Shown in pieces: positions 54,149 to 62,860 of a stretch of DNA of 64,000 bases. Position numbers and translations under genes: made by a program. Below the pieces are notes generated by a model. The model saw only the letters and a program-made list of their open reading frames with translations, was not told where the DNA came from and searched no databases. The stretch comes from G965207335 sp965222825 (GTDB lineage: Bacteria > Pseudomonadota > Gammaproteobacteria > PS1 > Pseudothioglobaceae): positions 744,001 through 808,000 of the forward strand of contig OZ244964.1 of the NCBI GenBank assembly GCA_965222825.1, written 5' to 3'. Positions within the stretch are counted from its first letter, which is position 1, and every line of letters begins with the position of its first letter.

Positions 54149-54183
54149 TATACAGTATACAGTATATTGTATATTGTATACTA
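54149..54183 (-). promoter_or_regulatory. Five tandem 7-bp repeats, candidate operator for the winged-helix protein
   Basis: TATACAG, TATACAG, TATATTG, TATATTG, TATACTA run without gaps from 54149 to 54183, immediately before the start codon at 54144. The right two types are nearly the reverse complement of the left, giving overall pseudo-symmetry. The last unit overlaps the stop of the upstream gene. It could also be plain AT microsatellite. Confidence 0.55.
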
Positions 54184-54671
54184 TTTATTAGCCAACAGGA
54201 TAAAATTATTACAATAATCAGGCTTGTCCCAAAATCTATCACCAACTTCTTTTTGATGAATGTTTGCATCAAACTTTATTATTGGCACTAGTTTTTTATT
54301 ACACACAAAAGAGCCGTTATAACCTAATTCTTTTAAAAAATCTAGCACGCTATGCACATTACCGCCTCTTATATGTCTTTTTTCAATCTCACAAACAATT
54401 AATGGCTTGTGTTTACTAATAGTATTTGTAGCACCTTGTAACACGGATAATTCATGTCCTTCAACATCAATTTTAATTGCCGATATTTTTTTATGTTTTG
54501 GTTGTATTGTTTTACAATCTAATTTATTTTGTTTAGTTATAAAAATATATAGTCTGCGTTTTAAAAACTTAATATATCTTGTAACAAAAATTTTTCTGCT
54601 AAAAATTCTTTAGTATAGTTAGGTATTTCACACCTAAATGGTAAAGTATATGTGCTTTTAAATTCAAACAT
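54181..54671 (-). pseudogene. FkbM-type methyltransferase remnant, frameshifted and N-terminally short
   Basis: The ATG at 54671 overlaps the heptosyltransferase stop (TAATG) and opens 36 codons (MFEFKSTYTLPFRCEIPNY ...) ending at TAA 54561-54563. The family hallmark IKIDVEGHELSVLQGA and a C-terminal half ending NNFILLANK lie in the next frame. One additional T in the TTTTT run (complement of 54563-54567) would join them (ILSFLKRRLYIF). Even then, at about 163 residues, the SAM-binding N-terminus is missing. FkbM proteins O-methylate sugars; this copy is probably non-functional. Confidence 0.7.
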
Positions 54672-55747
54672 TATATTACTAATTGCTTTAATTCATTAAA
54701 AATCGCCTTAGGCTCAATATTATACAAACATTCACTTTTATCCTTACCGTTACAACCCTCCATAGCACAAGGAACGCAAGGCATATTTGCTTGAAATATG
54801 TTTATATTATCGTATGTTTTAATACCGTTATTTGTTGCTACTGTATTGGCACATTGTCCTAAATTATTAGACCATGGTGACCATATTTTAGTATCTGTTG
54901 GACCAAAAATAGCAAATATTGGTTTATTTTGTGCACTAGCGATGTGCATATTTAAGGTATCCATGCCAATATAACCACTTGATAAATCACTCAATGCTAT
55001 AAATTCTCCCAGCGTAGTATTACCTATAAAATCATAAATATTACTAAGTTTTGGTAGGGTATTTTTAATATCTAAATCAATGTTATTATTAGTGCCTGTT
55101 ATTATAATTGCTACACCTAATGTATCTAACATAAGCAATAATTTATCTCTTAAATGCTTAGGGTATATTTTGTAGTGATATTGTGCTGATGGGTGAAAAA
55201 TAATAAATTCTTTAATATCTAATGTAGCTAACTTATTAACTATACTGTTTTTATCAGATTCTTGGTAGTTGGCGCTTGATATAATTTTATTATTTTTAAT
55301 ATTAAGAATTGCTAATGCTTTGGTATTATTTATTACAATATGCTTATTATCTAATAAGTAATAATTACTTAAAAATAATTTTTTCCACCACGATTTTTGA
55401 TACTCTTTATCAACAACACTAATAGATTTTTTAGCAGCTAATATAGCGTATAACACACTTCTATCGCTAGTTATTAGGCTAATTGCTAAATCATATTTTT
55501 TATATATTTTTTTGATAATTGTTATATCTTGTTTTAATCCTATTTCTTGTTTTTTTTGATAAGAAAAGCTAATTATATTGTTAATATATTTTAAAGTGTT
55601 AGCAATAGCTAGGGTGTCATCATTTACAAGTAAGTCTATCTTAGGCTTGTTATAGTTTTTATAAAGTGTTGTTATTAGTGGATTAGTTAGAAAAACATCG
55701 CCATTTGAGCGTTGCACTACGATTAAAATATTGCTAATTTTTAGCAT
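54671..55747 (-). CDS. Glycosyltransferase family 9, heptosyltransferase (RfaQ/WaaQ-like)
   Basis: 358 residues from the ATG at 55747 (MLKISNILIVVQRSNGDVFLTNPL); an earlier ATG at 55780 would overlap the ligase gene further. The C-terminal half has FHPSAQYHYKIYP, SGYIGMDTLNMHIASA, FAIFGPTDTKIWSPW and the cysteine-rich CVPCAMEGCNGKDKSECL, which is characteristic of heptosyltransferase III. Adds a heptose to LPS inner core. It overlaps the ligase gene by 14 bases. Confidence 0.88.
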   Translation of the reverse strand: MLKISNILIVVQRSNGDVFLTNPLITTLYKNYNKPKIDLLVNDDTLAIANTLKYINNIISFSYQKKQEIGLKQDITIIKKIYKKYDLAISLITSDRSVLYAILAAKKSISVVDKEYQKSWWKKLFLSNYYLLDNKHIVINNTKALAILNIKNNKIISSANYQESDKNSIVNKLATLDIKEFIIFHPSAQYHYKIYPKHLRDKLLLMLDTLGVAIIITGTNNNIDLDIKNTLPKLSNIYDFIGNTTLGEFIALSDLSSGYIGMDTLNMHIASAQNKPIFAIFGPTDTKIWSPWSNNLGQCANTVATNNGIKTYDNINIFQANMPCVPCAMEGCNGKDKSECLYNIEPKAIFNELKQLVI

Positions 55748-56942
55748 AATCTTTATATAAAAATGCACTGAAAAATACAAACAACAGTTTAGTATAATGC
55801 ATAGTTAAATAGGATTCGCTAAACATAATTACTAAAAATAATACTGGCAAGGCTATTCCTACATCTTTAATAAATTTACTATGTGCTTGTAGTGCTAATT
55901 TAAACTGATAGTAAAACATAGTGAACATAACTATAAGCCCTACAACACCAAACTGTAAAGAAACTAAAATATAAGTATTGTGCGGACCTACAATATTAGG
56001 TGCATTTGGAGAATTCTTATTATGGACTCTAGAATATTCTACAGGCACATCTCCCGTGCCTACACCAAATAATAGATTTGAGGCAATAATTTCTAAAGAA
56101 TTCTCAGCAAATATTATCCTTGCACCAACATTTGTATGTTTGTTATTATCATAAACTTCTAAATTTTGTATTGTTAAATTAAATCTTTCATTAAATATAG
56201 GACTTGCTGTATATGCTATTATAAATATACTAGGAATTATAATAATACTAACAAGTATTGATTTTATTTTATTAGGGTAAAAATACTGAAAAATTAGTAT
56301 TGTTATTAACACAAAAAATGCAACTTGTCCCGCTCTACCACCAGTAATAAACATATTTATAGCCATTGTAGTTGAAAATAAACCATAAAATATACGACTA
56401 TATTTAGTAATTTTACTATTAAATAATACCTCATGAGAAACTAAGTAAATAGCTAATGCTAATAAGGGGTTATAGGCAGTATGATTCATAAAAGGCGATG
56501 GATCATATATAGTTGCTCTTTTAAATTCTGGTATAAGTTCAAACCAAACTAAATATGACAATAATTCTGACAAAGTCATAGCAACAATAAATGCACCAAT
56601 ATAATATCTTATATATTGTTTTTTAACAACACTCATAATAGCAGGTAAGGCTAATAAATAATACCACACACCTTTTAATGTATATAAACCAACATCCATA
56701 TCTTCAGTCCATAATAGACCCACTAGGTGTAAAGCAAAAAATATCATTGCGGCAACAGCAAGTTTATTACTAATTATTTGTTGCCATTTTTGCTTATAAT
56801 TACCAGAAAATAGCCATATTAAAACAATTAACACTAATGAAATATTAGCTCCTGCCACAGTAACAGGAATTAGAAACCCTAAGGCAATAAGTAAATACTG
56901 ATAAGTTTTTTCTAACTTAGTTAATCCATTAAATACACTCAT
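55734..56942 (-). CDS. O-antigen ligase/polymerase-family membrane protein (WaaL-like)
   Basis: 402 residues with about 10-12 membrane helices. FITGGRAGQVAFF and the large periplasmic loop with VGPHNTYILVSLQFGVVGL (the conserved histidine of WaaL) identify the Wzy_C family. It would attach O-antigen or a sugar chain to lipid A-core in the periplasm. It heads the LPS group and overlaps the heptosyltransferase gene. Whether this strain makes long O-antigen cannot be seen. Confidence 0.85.
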   Translation of the reverse strand: MSVFNGLTKLEKTYQYLLIALGFLIPVTVAGANISLVLIVLIWLFSGNYKQKWQQIISNKLAVAAMIFFALHLVGLLWTEDMDVGLYTLKGVWYYLLALPAIMSVVKKQYIRYYIGAFIVAMTLSELLSYLVWFELIPEFKRATIYDPSPFMNHTAYNPLLALAIYLVSHEVLFNSKITKYSRIFYGLFSTTMAINMFITGGRAGQVAFFVLITILIFQYFYPNKIKSILVSIIIIPSIFIIAYTASPIFNERFNLTIQNLEVYDNNKHTNVGARIIFAENSLEIIASNLLFGVGTGDVPVEYSRVHNKNSPNAPNIVGPHNTYILVSLQFGVVGLIVMFTMFYYQFKLALQAHSKFIKDVGIALPVLFLVIMFSESYLTMHYTKLLFVFFSAFLYKDYAKN

Positions 56943-56960
56943 ATTAAACTTTTAATATAG

Positions 56961-57404
56961 TTAATCTACCAACAATTTTTTTAATATTAATTTTTCCATA
57001 ACAACTGGGACCTTAATATTAGTATCATTGGTTATAAAAATATCACACTCTTCCTCTAATGCTGTAGCTAAATGAATAGCATCAGGTAATTTATTATTAT
57101 ATGTAGCTTTATTTTCTGCCGCTATTTTTAAAATATTTTTTGAAATAGTAACTACACTCATAATATTAGAGCTTTTTATATTATCTTCATAGTGCTTAAT
57201 GGATAATTTATCTTTATTTTGAAAAGGTCTTACAAAGCATTCAGCTAACGCTAACTCACTAGTAATAATGAACCCGTCTGATTTTTGAATTTGTGTAAAT
57301 AAAGAACTTATATGTGGTCTATATTCTTTGTTATATTCCAGAGCATAAATAAAGATATTAGTATCAAAGTAAACTCTTTTACCCTCTATATGCGTTAATT
57401 CCAT
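56961..57404 (-). CDS. PIN-domain ribonuclease toxin (VapC-like)
   Basis: 147 residues. The four acidic residues of the PIN site are present: YFDTNIFIYALE, ELALAE, LPDAIHLATA and ITNDTNI. It overlaps the AbrB-type gene by 10 bases, the usual antitoxin-first arrangement. Probably cleaves a tRNA or rRNA when released; the target is unknown. Confidence 0.85.
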   Translation of the reverse strand: MELTHIEGKRVYFDTNIFIYALEYNKEYRPHISSLFTQIQKSDGFIITSELALAECFVRPFQNKDKLSIKHYEDNIKSSNIMSVVTISKNILKIAAENKATYNNKLPDAIHLATALEEECDIFITNDTNIKVPVVMEKLILKKLLVD

Positions 57405-57670
57405 TCATCTCGTTGTTTAGCAATAGTTTTATCAATATCTTGAACCGACTTGTAAAGTCCGCTATTTTTATTGGCTCCAATCATTGAAATTAGGGGTGAT
57501 TTGACTTTATGATTGTTAATATTTTTATCAACAATAACCTGTGGCACTAAAATGATATATCCATTCTTAACCTCAACTTTTAGTGTATCTCCTTCGTGGA
57601 TATTTATCATTTTACGCACTATTGTTGGTATAGTTAATTGATATTTTTGCTTTACTCTTATATAGTTCAT
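57395..57670 (-). CDS. AbrB/SpoVT-type antitoxin (VapB-like)
   Basis: 91 residues from the ATG at 57670; a longer open frame upstream would run into ispE and lacks family similarity. The swapped-hairpin domain reads VKQKYQLTIPTIVRKMINIHEGDTLKVEV. The C-terminal tail (SVQDIDKTIAKQRDEWN) probably wraps the PIN partner. Expected to autoregulate the pair. Confidence 0.82.
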   Translation of the reverse strand: MNYIRVKQKYQLTIPTIVRKMINIHEGDTLKVEVKNGYIILVPQVIVDKNINNHKVKSPLISMIGANKNSGLYKSVQDIDKTIAKQRDEWN

Positions 57671-57726
57671 AAAGTTTCTATTTATTGGAAAGTTGGAAAG
57701 TATTACTGTTATTCTACCTATATATT

Positions 57727-58581
57727 TTATAATGTCAAATTTTCTGCTATAAAGGATAACCATTTAGTAGGACATTTGCTGTTAATATTTTCTAACTCAT
57801 TTTTATTTTTAGAATATACAAAAACACTACAGCCAGTGCCTGATAATCTTGGTTTAGATACAGCACTGTTTGTAAATAAACAAAACCAAGCAATTACTTT
57901 AAGTATTTCAGGGTATAAATCACAAGATGCTTCTAAACAGCCATTATCAGTATTAACTAAGGTGTTGTCTAGGTTATTAATATTTGTTATTTTAGTAATA
58001 GTTTGCCTAAATCTTATTTTTTTATGGCTAAAAACTTTTTTAGTGTTAGCATTTATTTTTGGGCAAACTACTAAAAAATAATATTTTGCTATTTTAATAG
58101 GGCTTAATTTATCACCAATACCTTCTGCCCAAGCACTGCTAGTATAAATAAATACTGGCACATCAGCACCAAGTTCTTTACCTAGTTTTGCTAGTTTATC
58201 TAGCGGGGCATTAATTCCCCATAATTTATTTAATGCTAATAACGAAGTAGAACAATTTGAGCTACCACCACCTAAACCAGAGCCTATTGGTATTTTTTTA
58301 GTAATTGATATTCTAGCACCTAGTTTAGTTTTGCTATACCTTTGTAATAATTTTGCACACCTGATAATTAAATCTTGCTCCTCTAATATGCCATTATTAT
58401 CACCTAGCCTACTAATTATGCCATCGTTGCTTATATTAAATGTTAGGGTATCATAATAATCTAATAATACAAATACAGTCTCTAAATTATGATAACCATC
58501 AACTCTTTTGTTAATTATATGCAAAAAAAGATTAATTTTTGCTGGTGAATACCATATTCTAGGATTAGTTTTAATTTTCAT
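57727..58581 (-). CDS. ispE: 4-diphosphocytidyl-2-C-methyl-D-erythritol kinase
   Basis: Fourth step of the MEP isoprenoid pathway. 284 residues (E. coli 283). The start SPAKINLFLHIINKRVDGYHNLETVF and the GHMP glycine-rich loop PIGSGLGGGSSNCS are diagnostic, with GADVPVFI and the C-terminal SGTGCSVFV. Its usual neighbours prs and tRNA-Gln are elsewhere in the window. Confidence 0.96.
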   Translation of the reverse strand: MKIKTNPRIWYSPAKINLFLHIINKRVDGYHNLETVFVLLDYYDTLTFNISNDGIISRLGDNNGILEEQDLIIRCAKLLQRYSKTKLGARISITKKIPIGSGLGGGSSNCSTSLLALNKLWGINAPLDKLAKLGKELGADVPVFIYTSSAWAEGIGDKLSPIKIAKYYFLVVCPKINANTKKVFSHKKIRFRQTITKITNINNLDNTLVNTDNGCLEASCDLYPEILKVIAWFCLFTNSAVSKPRLSGTGCSVFVYSKNKNELENINSKCPTKWLSFIAENLTL

Positions 58582-58626
58582 TTGCCTGATTATTAAGGCG
58601 CTTATCAGTTACTAAATTAACAAATT

Positions 58627-59172
58627 TTACTGCTTAATAAAATGCTCACGATAATATTTAAGTTCTGCTATAGAATCATAAATATCAGCTAATGCTAGAT
58701 GTGATGATTCTTTCTTACTCTTTTTTTTAATACTTGGCTTCCAGCGTCTTGCTAATTCTTTTATAGTGCTTACATCTATTTGACGATAATGAAAAAACTT
58801 TGCTAATTCAGGCATATAACGCACCAAAAATCTCTTATCCATACAAATACTATTACCGCACATAGGTGATTTATCTTTATTAACATATTGTTTTAAAAAT
58901 TTTATAGTTTCTGCCTCTGCTATTTGCTCATTAATTTTGCTTTTCTTGACTCTATTTACTAAGCCAGATTTATTATGATGTTTAGTATTCCATTTATCCA
59001 TAATATTTAGGGCGTCATCTGTCTGAAATATAGCAACATTAGGTCCTTCTGCAATAATATTTAAGTCCTTGTCGGTAATTACTGTGGCTATTTCAATAAT
59101 TTTATTAATATCAGGCTCAAGACCTGTCATCTCTAAGTCAATCCAAATTAGGTTAAACTTGTTTTTTCTCAT
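58627..59172 (-). CDS. orn: Oligoribonuclease
   Basis: DEDDh exonuclease that finishes RNA decay and degrades pGpG. 181 residues (E. coli 181) from the ATG at 59172; a start six codons upstream is less likely. ExoI is WIDLEMTGLEPD, ExoII CGNSICMDKRFLVRYMPEL, ExoIII HLALADIYDSI. All acidic residues are present. Confidence 0.96.
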   Translation of the reverse strand: MRKNKFNLIWIDLEMTGLEPDINKIIEIATVITDKDLNIIAEGPNVAIFQTDDALNIMDKWNTKHHNKSGLVNRVKKSKINEQIAEAETIKFLKQYVNKDKSPMCGNSICMDKRFLVRYMPELAKFFHYRQIDVSTIKELARRWKPSIKKKSKKESSHLALADIYDSIAELKYYREHFIKQ

Positions 59173-59207
59173 ACTACAACACCTATACAAATAAAAGCAA
59201 TTTATAA

Positions 59208-61472
59208 TTACAAAATAGAGCTTTTGTCCAGAACTTTCTTAGTATTTGTTGTAGTTGTAGTAAAAAATAATTTATCTTTTTTACTATCAACTTTTATGTG
59301 GCTATTGTTTGCTAAAGTAGTAAATAATATTTTATCTGCTAGTGGTTTTTTAATTTTTTGTTCAATTAATCTAGTCATAGGTCTAGCACCTAATTTATTA
59401 TCATAGCCGTGTTTTATTAAATACTGTTTTGCGTCATTTGTGAAACTAATAGTTAACTTCTTTTTCTCTAAAATTAACTCTAATTCTAATAAAAATTTAT
59501 CAACTATAAAACCTATATTTTGTTCATCTAAGGAATCAAAATATATAATTTCTGATAATCTATTTCTAAACTCAGGGTTAAATATTAATTTTAACTCTGA
59601 ACTATAATCAAGACTATGGTCTTGGTTACTAAAACCAATAGATTCTCTTTGCGAATTTTGTGAGCCTATATTACTGGTCATAATTAAAATTACATTTTTA
59701 AAATCAACTGCTCTACCATTGGCATCCGTTAATACCCCTCTGTCCATAACTTGCAGTAAAATATTAAAAATATCAATATGAGCTTTTTCAATTTCATCTA
59801 ATAATAGCACGCAAAATGGCTCTTTATTTACTGACTCAGTTAATAATCCTCCCTCATCATAACCAACATAACCAGGAGGTGAACCAATTAACTTTGACAC
59901 ACTATGGCGTTCCATATATTCGGACATATCAAAACGCAATAACGGCATATTTAATACATCGGCTAATTGTTTGCATATCTCAGTTTTACCAACCCCTGTT
60001 GGACCTGCAAATAAAAATGAGCCTACGGGTTTATCACTATTAGCTAAACCTGAACGAAATAATTTAATCGCTGTTGCTAGACTGTGTATAGCCTTATCTT
60101 GACCAAAAACTTTTAGTTTTAATTGAATTTCTAAATTTTTTAAAATAGTTTTATCGTCATTAGTCAACGACTGAGACGGAATACTAACAATTTGAGATAC
60201 AATATTTTCAATATCTGTTTTATTGATATTTTTCTTGCGTTTTGATTTTGGTAATATTCTTTGATAAGCACCAACTTCATCTATCAAATCTATTGCCTTA
60301 TCTGGTAGGTTTGTATTGCTAATATAACGGTTTGATAACTCAACAGCTGCAACTAATGCACTATTTGTGTATTGAATATTATGGTATTTTTGATAATATT
60401 TTTTTAAACCTTGTAAAATTTTTATTGATTGTTCTATATTTGGTTCTAAAACATCTATTTTTTGAAATCTTCTTGATAAAGCATAATCTTTTTCAAAAAT
60501 TTTTCTGTATTCTTTATAAGTTGTTGAGCCAATACATTTTAAACTACCGTCTTCTAGTGCTGGTTTTAATAAATTTGAAACATCTAAGGTGCTATCTGAT
60601 GCATTACCAATGCCGATAATAGTATGAATTTCATCAATAAATAATATTGCATGTTTGTATTTTTCTAATTCAGATAAAATCGCTTTTAAGCGTTTTTCAA
60701 AATCACCCCTGTATTTAGTGCCAGCTATTAAACTACCAACATCAAGGCTAAAAATAGTAGCATCTGCTAGAACATTTGGTATTTGTTTGTTAACTATTTT
60801 ATATGCTATACCTTGAGCAATGGCTGTTTTACCAACACCCGTATCGCCAACAAACAGTGGATTATTCTTTCTTCTACGAGATAATATTTGTGTAGCCCTT
60901 TTAATCTCATTATCTCTACCTACTAATTTATCAATTTTGCCTAATAATGCTTTTTGGTTTAAATTAAGTGCATAATCCAGTAAGATATTAGATTTTACTT
61001 GTTTTTGTTGTTCTTTTTGATTATTGATTACATCTAAATTATTATTTTGATTTTGTTTTAAATAATCAATAATACTTTCTTTGCTAATATTATGACTTAA
61101 AAGTAAATAAACTGCTTGTGATTCTTGTTCTGAGAAAATAGCAAGCAAAACATTAATTGGGTAAACTATTCTTTTATGGGAATACTGTGCTTGATAATTT
61201 GCCTTATATAAAACTTTTTTAAAACCCACAGTAGGCAAAGAATCTTGGTCAAATTGCAAAATATTTTTTATTGGGGTATTTTCTTTTATATATGTATTAA
61301 GTTGATGTTTAAATAAGTCTATATCTATTGAATTTATTGCTAAAAAGATTCTTACTTGCTCGGTATTTAATAATGCTAATAATAAATGTTCTATAGTGAT
61401 AAATTCTAGTTGCTCTTCATTCGCCTTATCTATTATAAAACTAATTTCTTTTTGTAATTCTATTGCAATCAT
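59208..61472 (-). CDS. clpA: ATP-dependent Clp protease ATP-binding subunit ClpA
   Basis: Unfoldase of the ClpAP protease. 754 residues (E. coli 758). N-domain (IELQKEISFIIDKANEEQLEFITIEHLL), first AAA+ with GDTGVGKTA and sensor regions, second AAA+ with GPTGVGKTE and LLLDEIEKAH, and the ClpP-binding IGF-type loop near MTSNIGSQ. Thirteen bases after clpS, its N-end adaptor. Confidence 0.97.
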   Translation of the reverse strand: MIAIELQKEISFIIDKANEEQLEFITIEHLLLALLNTEQVRIFLAINSIDIDLFKHQLNTYIKENTPIKNILQFDQDSLPTVGFKKVLYKANYQAQYSHKRIVYPINVLLAIFSEQESQAVYLLLSHNISKESIIDYLKQNQNNNLDVINNQKEQQKQVKSNILLDYALNLNQKALLGKIDKLVGRDNEIKRATQILSRRRKNNPLFVGDTGVGKTAIAQGIAYKIVNKQIPNVLADATIFSLDVGSLIAGTKYRGDFEKRLKAILSELEKYKHAILFIDEIHTIIGIGNASDSTLDVSNLLKPALEDGSLKCIGSTTYKEYRKIFEKDYALSRRFQKIDVLEPNIEQSIKILQGLKKYYQKYHNIQYTNSALVAAVELSNRYISNTNLPDKAIDLIDEVGAYQRILPKSKRKKNINKTDIENIVSQIVSIPSQSLTNDDKTILKNLEIQLKLKVFGQDKAIHSLATAIKLFRSGLANSDKPVGSFLFAGPTGVGKTEICKQLADVLNMPLLRFDMSEYMERHSVSKLIGSPPGYVGYDEGGLLTESVNKEPFCVLLLDEIEKAHIDIFNILLQVMDRGVLTDANGRAVDFKNVILIMTSNIGSQNSQRESIGFSNQDHSLDYSSELKLIFNPEFRNRLSEIIYFDSLDEQNIGFIVDKFLLELELILEKKKLTISFTNDAKQYLIKHGYDNKLGARPMTRLIEQKIKKPLADKILFTTLANNSHIKVDSKKDKLFFTTTTTNTKKVLDKSSIL

Positions 61473-61485
61473 AATATTTAAGACA

Positions 61486-61782
61486 TTATTCTAATTTACG
61501 CAATACACACGCCAAAGGTTGTTTATTTTCTTTGGCAAAATCCATAACTTGTGTAACCTTAGTTTGTGCTAAATCATAACTATAAGTGCCACAAATACCC
61601 TCGCCGTCTATATGAACTTGCATCATTAGTTCTGATGCTTGTTGTTTATCTTTGGCAAAAAATAACATTAGCACCTCTATTACAAAATCCATAGTTGTAT
61701 AGTCATCGTTTAATAATAATACCTGAAATTTACTTGGTTTTTTTAATTTAGGTTTTACTTTTTCTGCTAATAATTGTGGCAT
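61486..61782 (-). CDS. clpS: ATP-dependent Clp protease adaptor ClpS
   Basis: 98 residues (E. coli 106). LLNDDYTTMDFVIEVLMLFF and the N-degron pocket (DDYTTMDFV; VHIDGEGICG) are typical. Delivers N-end-rule substrates to ClpA. It starts four bases after the lptG stop, so lptG-clpS-clpA are probably one leftward transcript. Confidence 0.96.
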   Translation of the reverse strand: MPQLLAEKVKPKLKKPSKFQVLLLNDDYTTMDFVIEVLMLFFAKDKQQASELMMQVHIDGEGICGTYSYDLAQTKVTQVMDFAKENKQPLACVLRKLE

Positions 61783-61786
61783 TTTC

Positions 61787-62833
61787 TTAAAAAACTGATA
61801 ACCTATAACGCAATGCTAGTAATGACAACATAAATAATATTAATACTGGTAAAAATACACTTAAAAATATATTATAACCAAAAGTTATTGCTATTTCTGA
61901 TATTAATCTAACAATCAAATTAAATACTAGGCTAAAAACAATACCAATAAATATCCTTTTACCCAAGTTTAAATGTCTTAATGCACCAAACACAAATACC
62001 AAACCTAGAATAACCATAGCTATTAATAATACTGGCATCATAACCCTAGTGTATAAAACAAATTTATATTTTGCTTGGGCATTATTATTATTTACATATT
62101 GTAATAAATTATAACTATTTATATATTCTGGCTCTTTATTAGCAAAAATATAATTATTTTTAGGTAATAGATCTAATTTAGTATTAAAAATTTTATTAAC
62201 TATTTTACTATTATCATACAATATAGTTTTAGTAGCATTTAAGACACTGAGTTTATTATTTTTATAATATACATTACTACTGCTAATAATAGATTGTAAC
62301 TTATTGTCATTAACATTAATTAACTTGATATATTTCAAACTATCATCGCTATTAAACTGCATATAGAAAAATTTATTTTTATTATGCCCCCATAATTCAT
62401 TGTTGTTATTATGATTATGTTTTAGTGCCTTAAATTTATATTCATTAGCAAAATTATATAGTTTAAATACAAATAATTCATTGAGTATTAAATATACAAA
62501 AATAAACAATGATCCAGCTTTTAATAATTGTAATACTAAATAATGTATACTTAAACCGCTAGCACGAATAGCCATTAATTCTTTGCTTTCGCTAAATTTA
62601 CTTAAACCTAAAATAACCCCAACCAATACTACTAATGGCAAAAAGTCATACATAGCAATAGGTAAAGATAATATGACAAATATAAAGGCTTTATCAAAAC
62701 TATAACTCTCTATTCCTACACTAGAAACCTCATCTAAAAAAGCAAATACTATATAAATTATAACTAATACTGCTAATACTATTAGTATATGTTTTATTGC
62801 GGTTATAATAATATATCTGTTTAAAATACTCAT
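61787..62833 (-). CDS. lptG: LPS export permease LptG
   Basis: 348 residues (E. coli LptG 360). The first helix (YIIITAIKHILIVLAVLVIIYIVFAFLDE), the loop ESKELMAIRASGLSIHYLV and the C-terminal helices with LGLVFVFGALRHLNLGKRIF match the LptF/LptG family; the SELxAMRAxGxS-like block favours LptG. With LptF and LptB2 it extracts lipid A-core after MsbA flipping. LptF is not adjacent here, as it is in E. coli. Confidence 0.88.
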   Translation of the reverse strand: MSILNRYIIITAIKHILIVLAVLVIIYIVFAFLDEVSSVGIESYSFDKAFIFVILSLPIAMYDFLPLVVLVGVILGLSKFSESKELMAIRASGLSIHYLVLQLLKAGSLFIFVYLILNELFVFKLYNFANEYKFKALKHNHNNNNELWGHNKNKFFYMQFNSDDSLKYIKLINVNDNKLQSIISSSNVYYKNNKLSVLNATKTILYDNSKIVNKIFNTKLDLLPKNNYIFANKEPEYINSYNLLQYVNNNNAQAKYKFVLYTRVMMPVLLIAMVILGLVFVFGALRHLNLGKRIFIGIVFSLVFNLIVRLISEIAITFGYNIFLSVFLPVLILFMLSLLALRYRLSVF

Positions 62834-62860
62834 TTATATTCTATTATTTTTAACAAACAA

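Noticed and set aside
54149..54183. CRISPR-like array of short repeats
   Set aside because: Units are 7 bases and contiguous with no spacers, and there are no cas genes.
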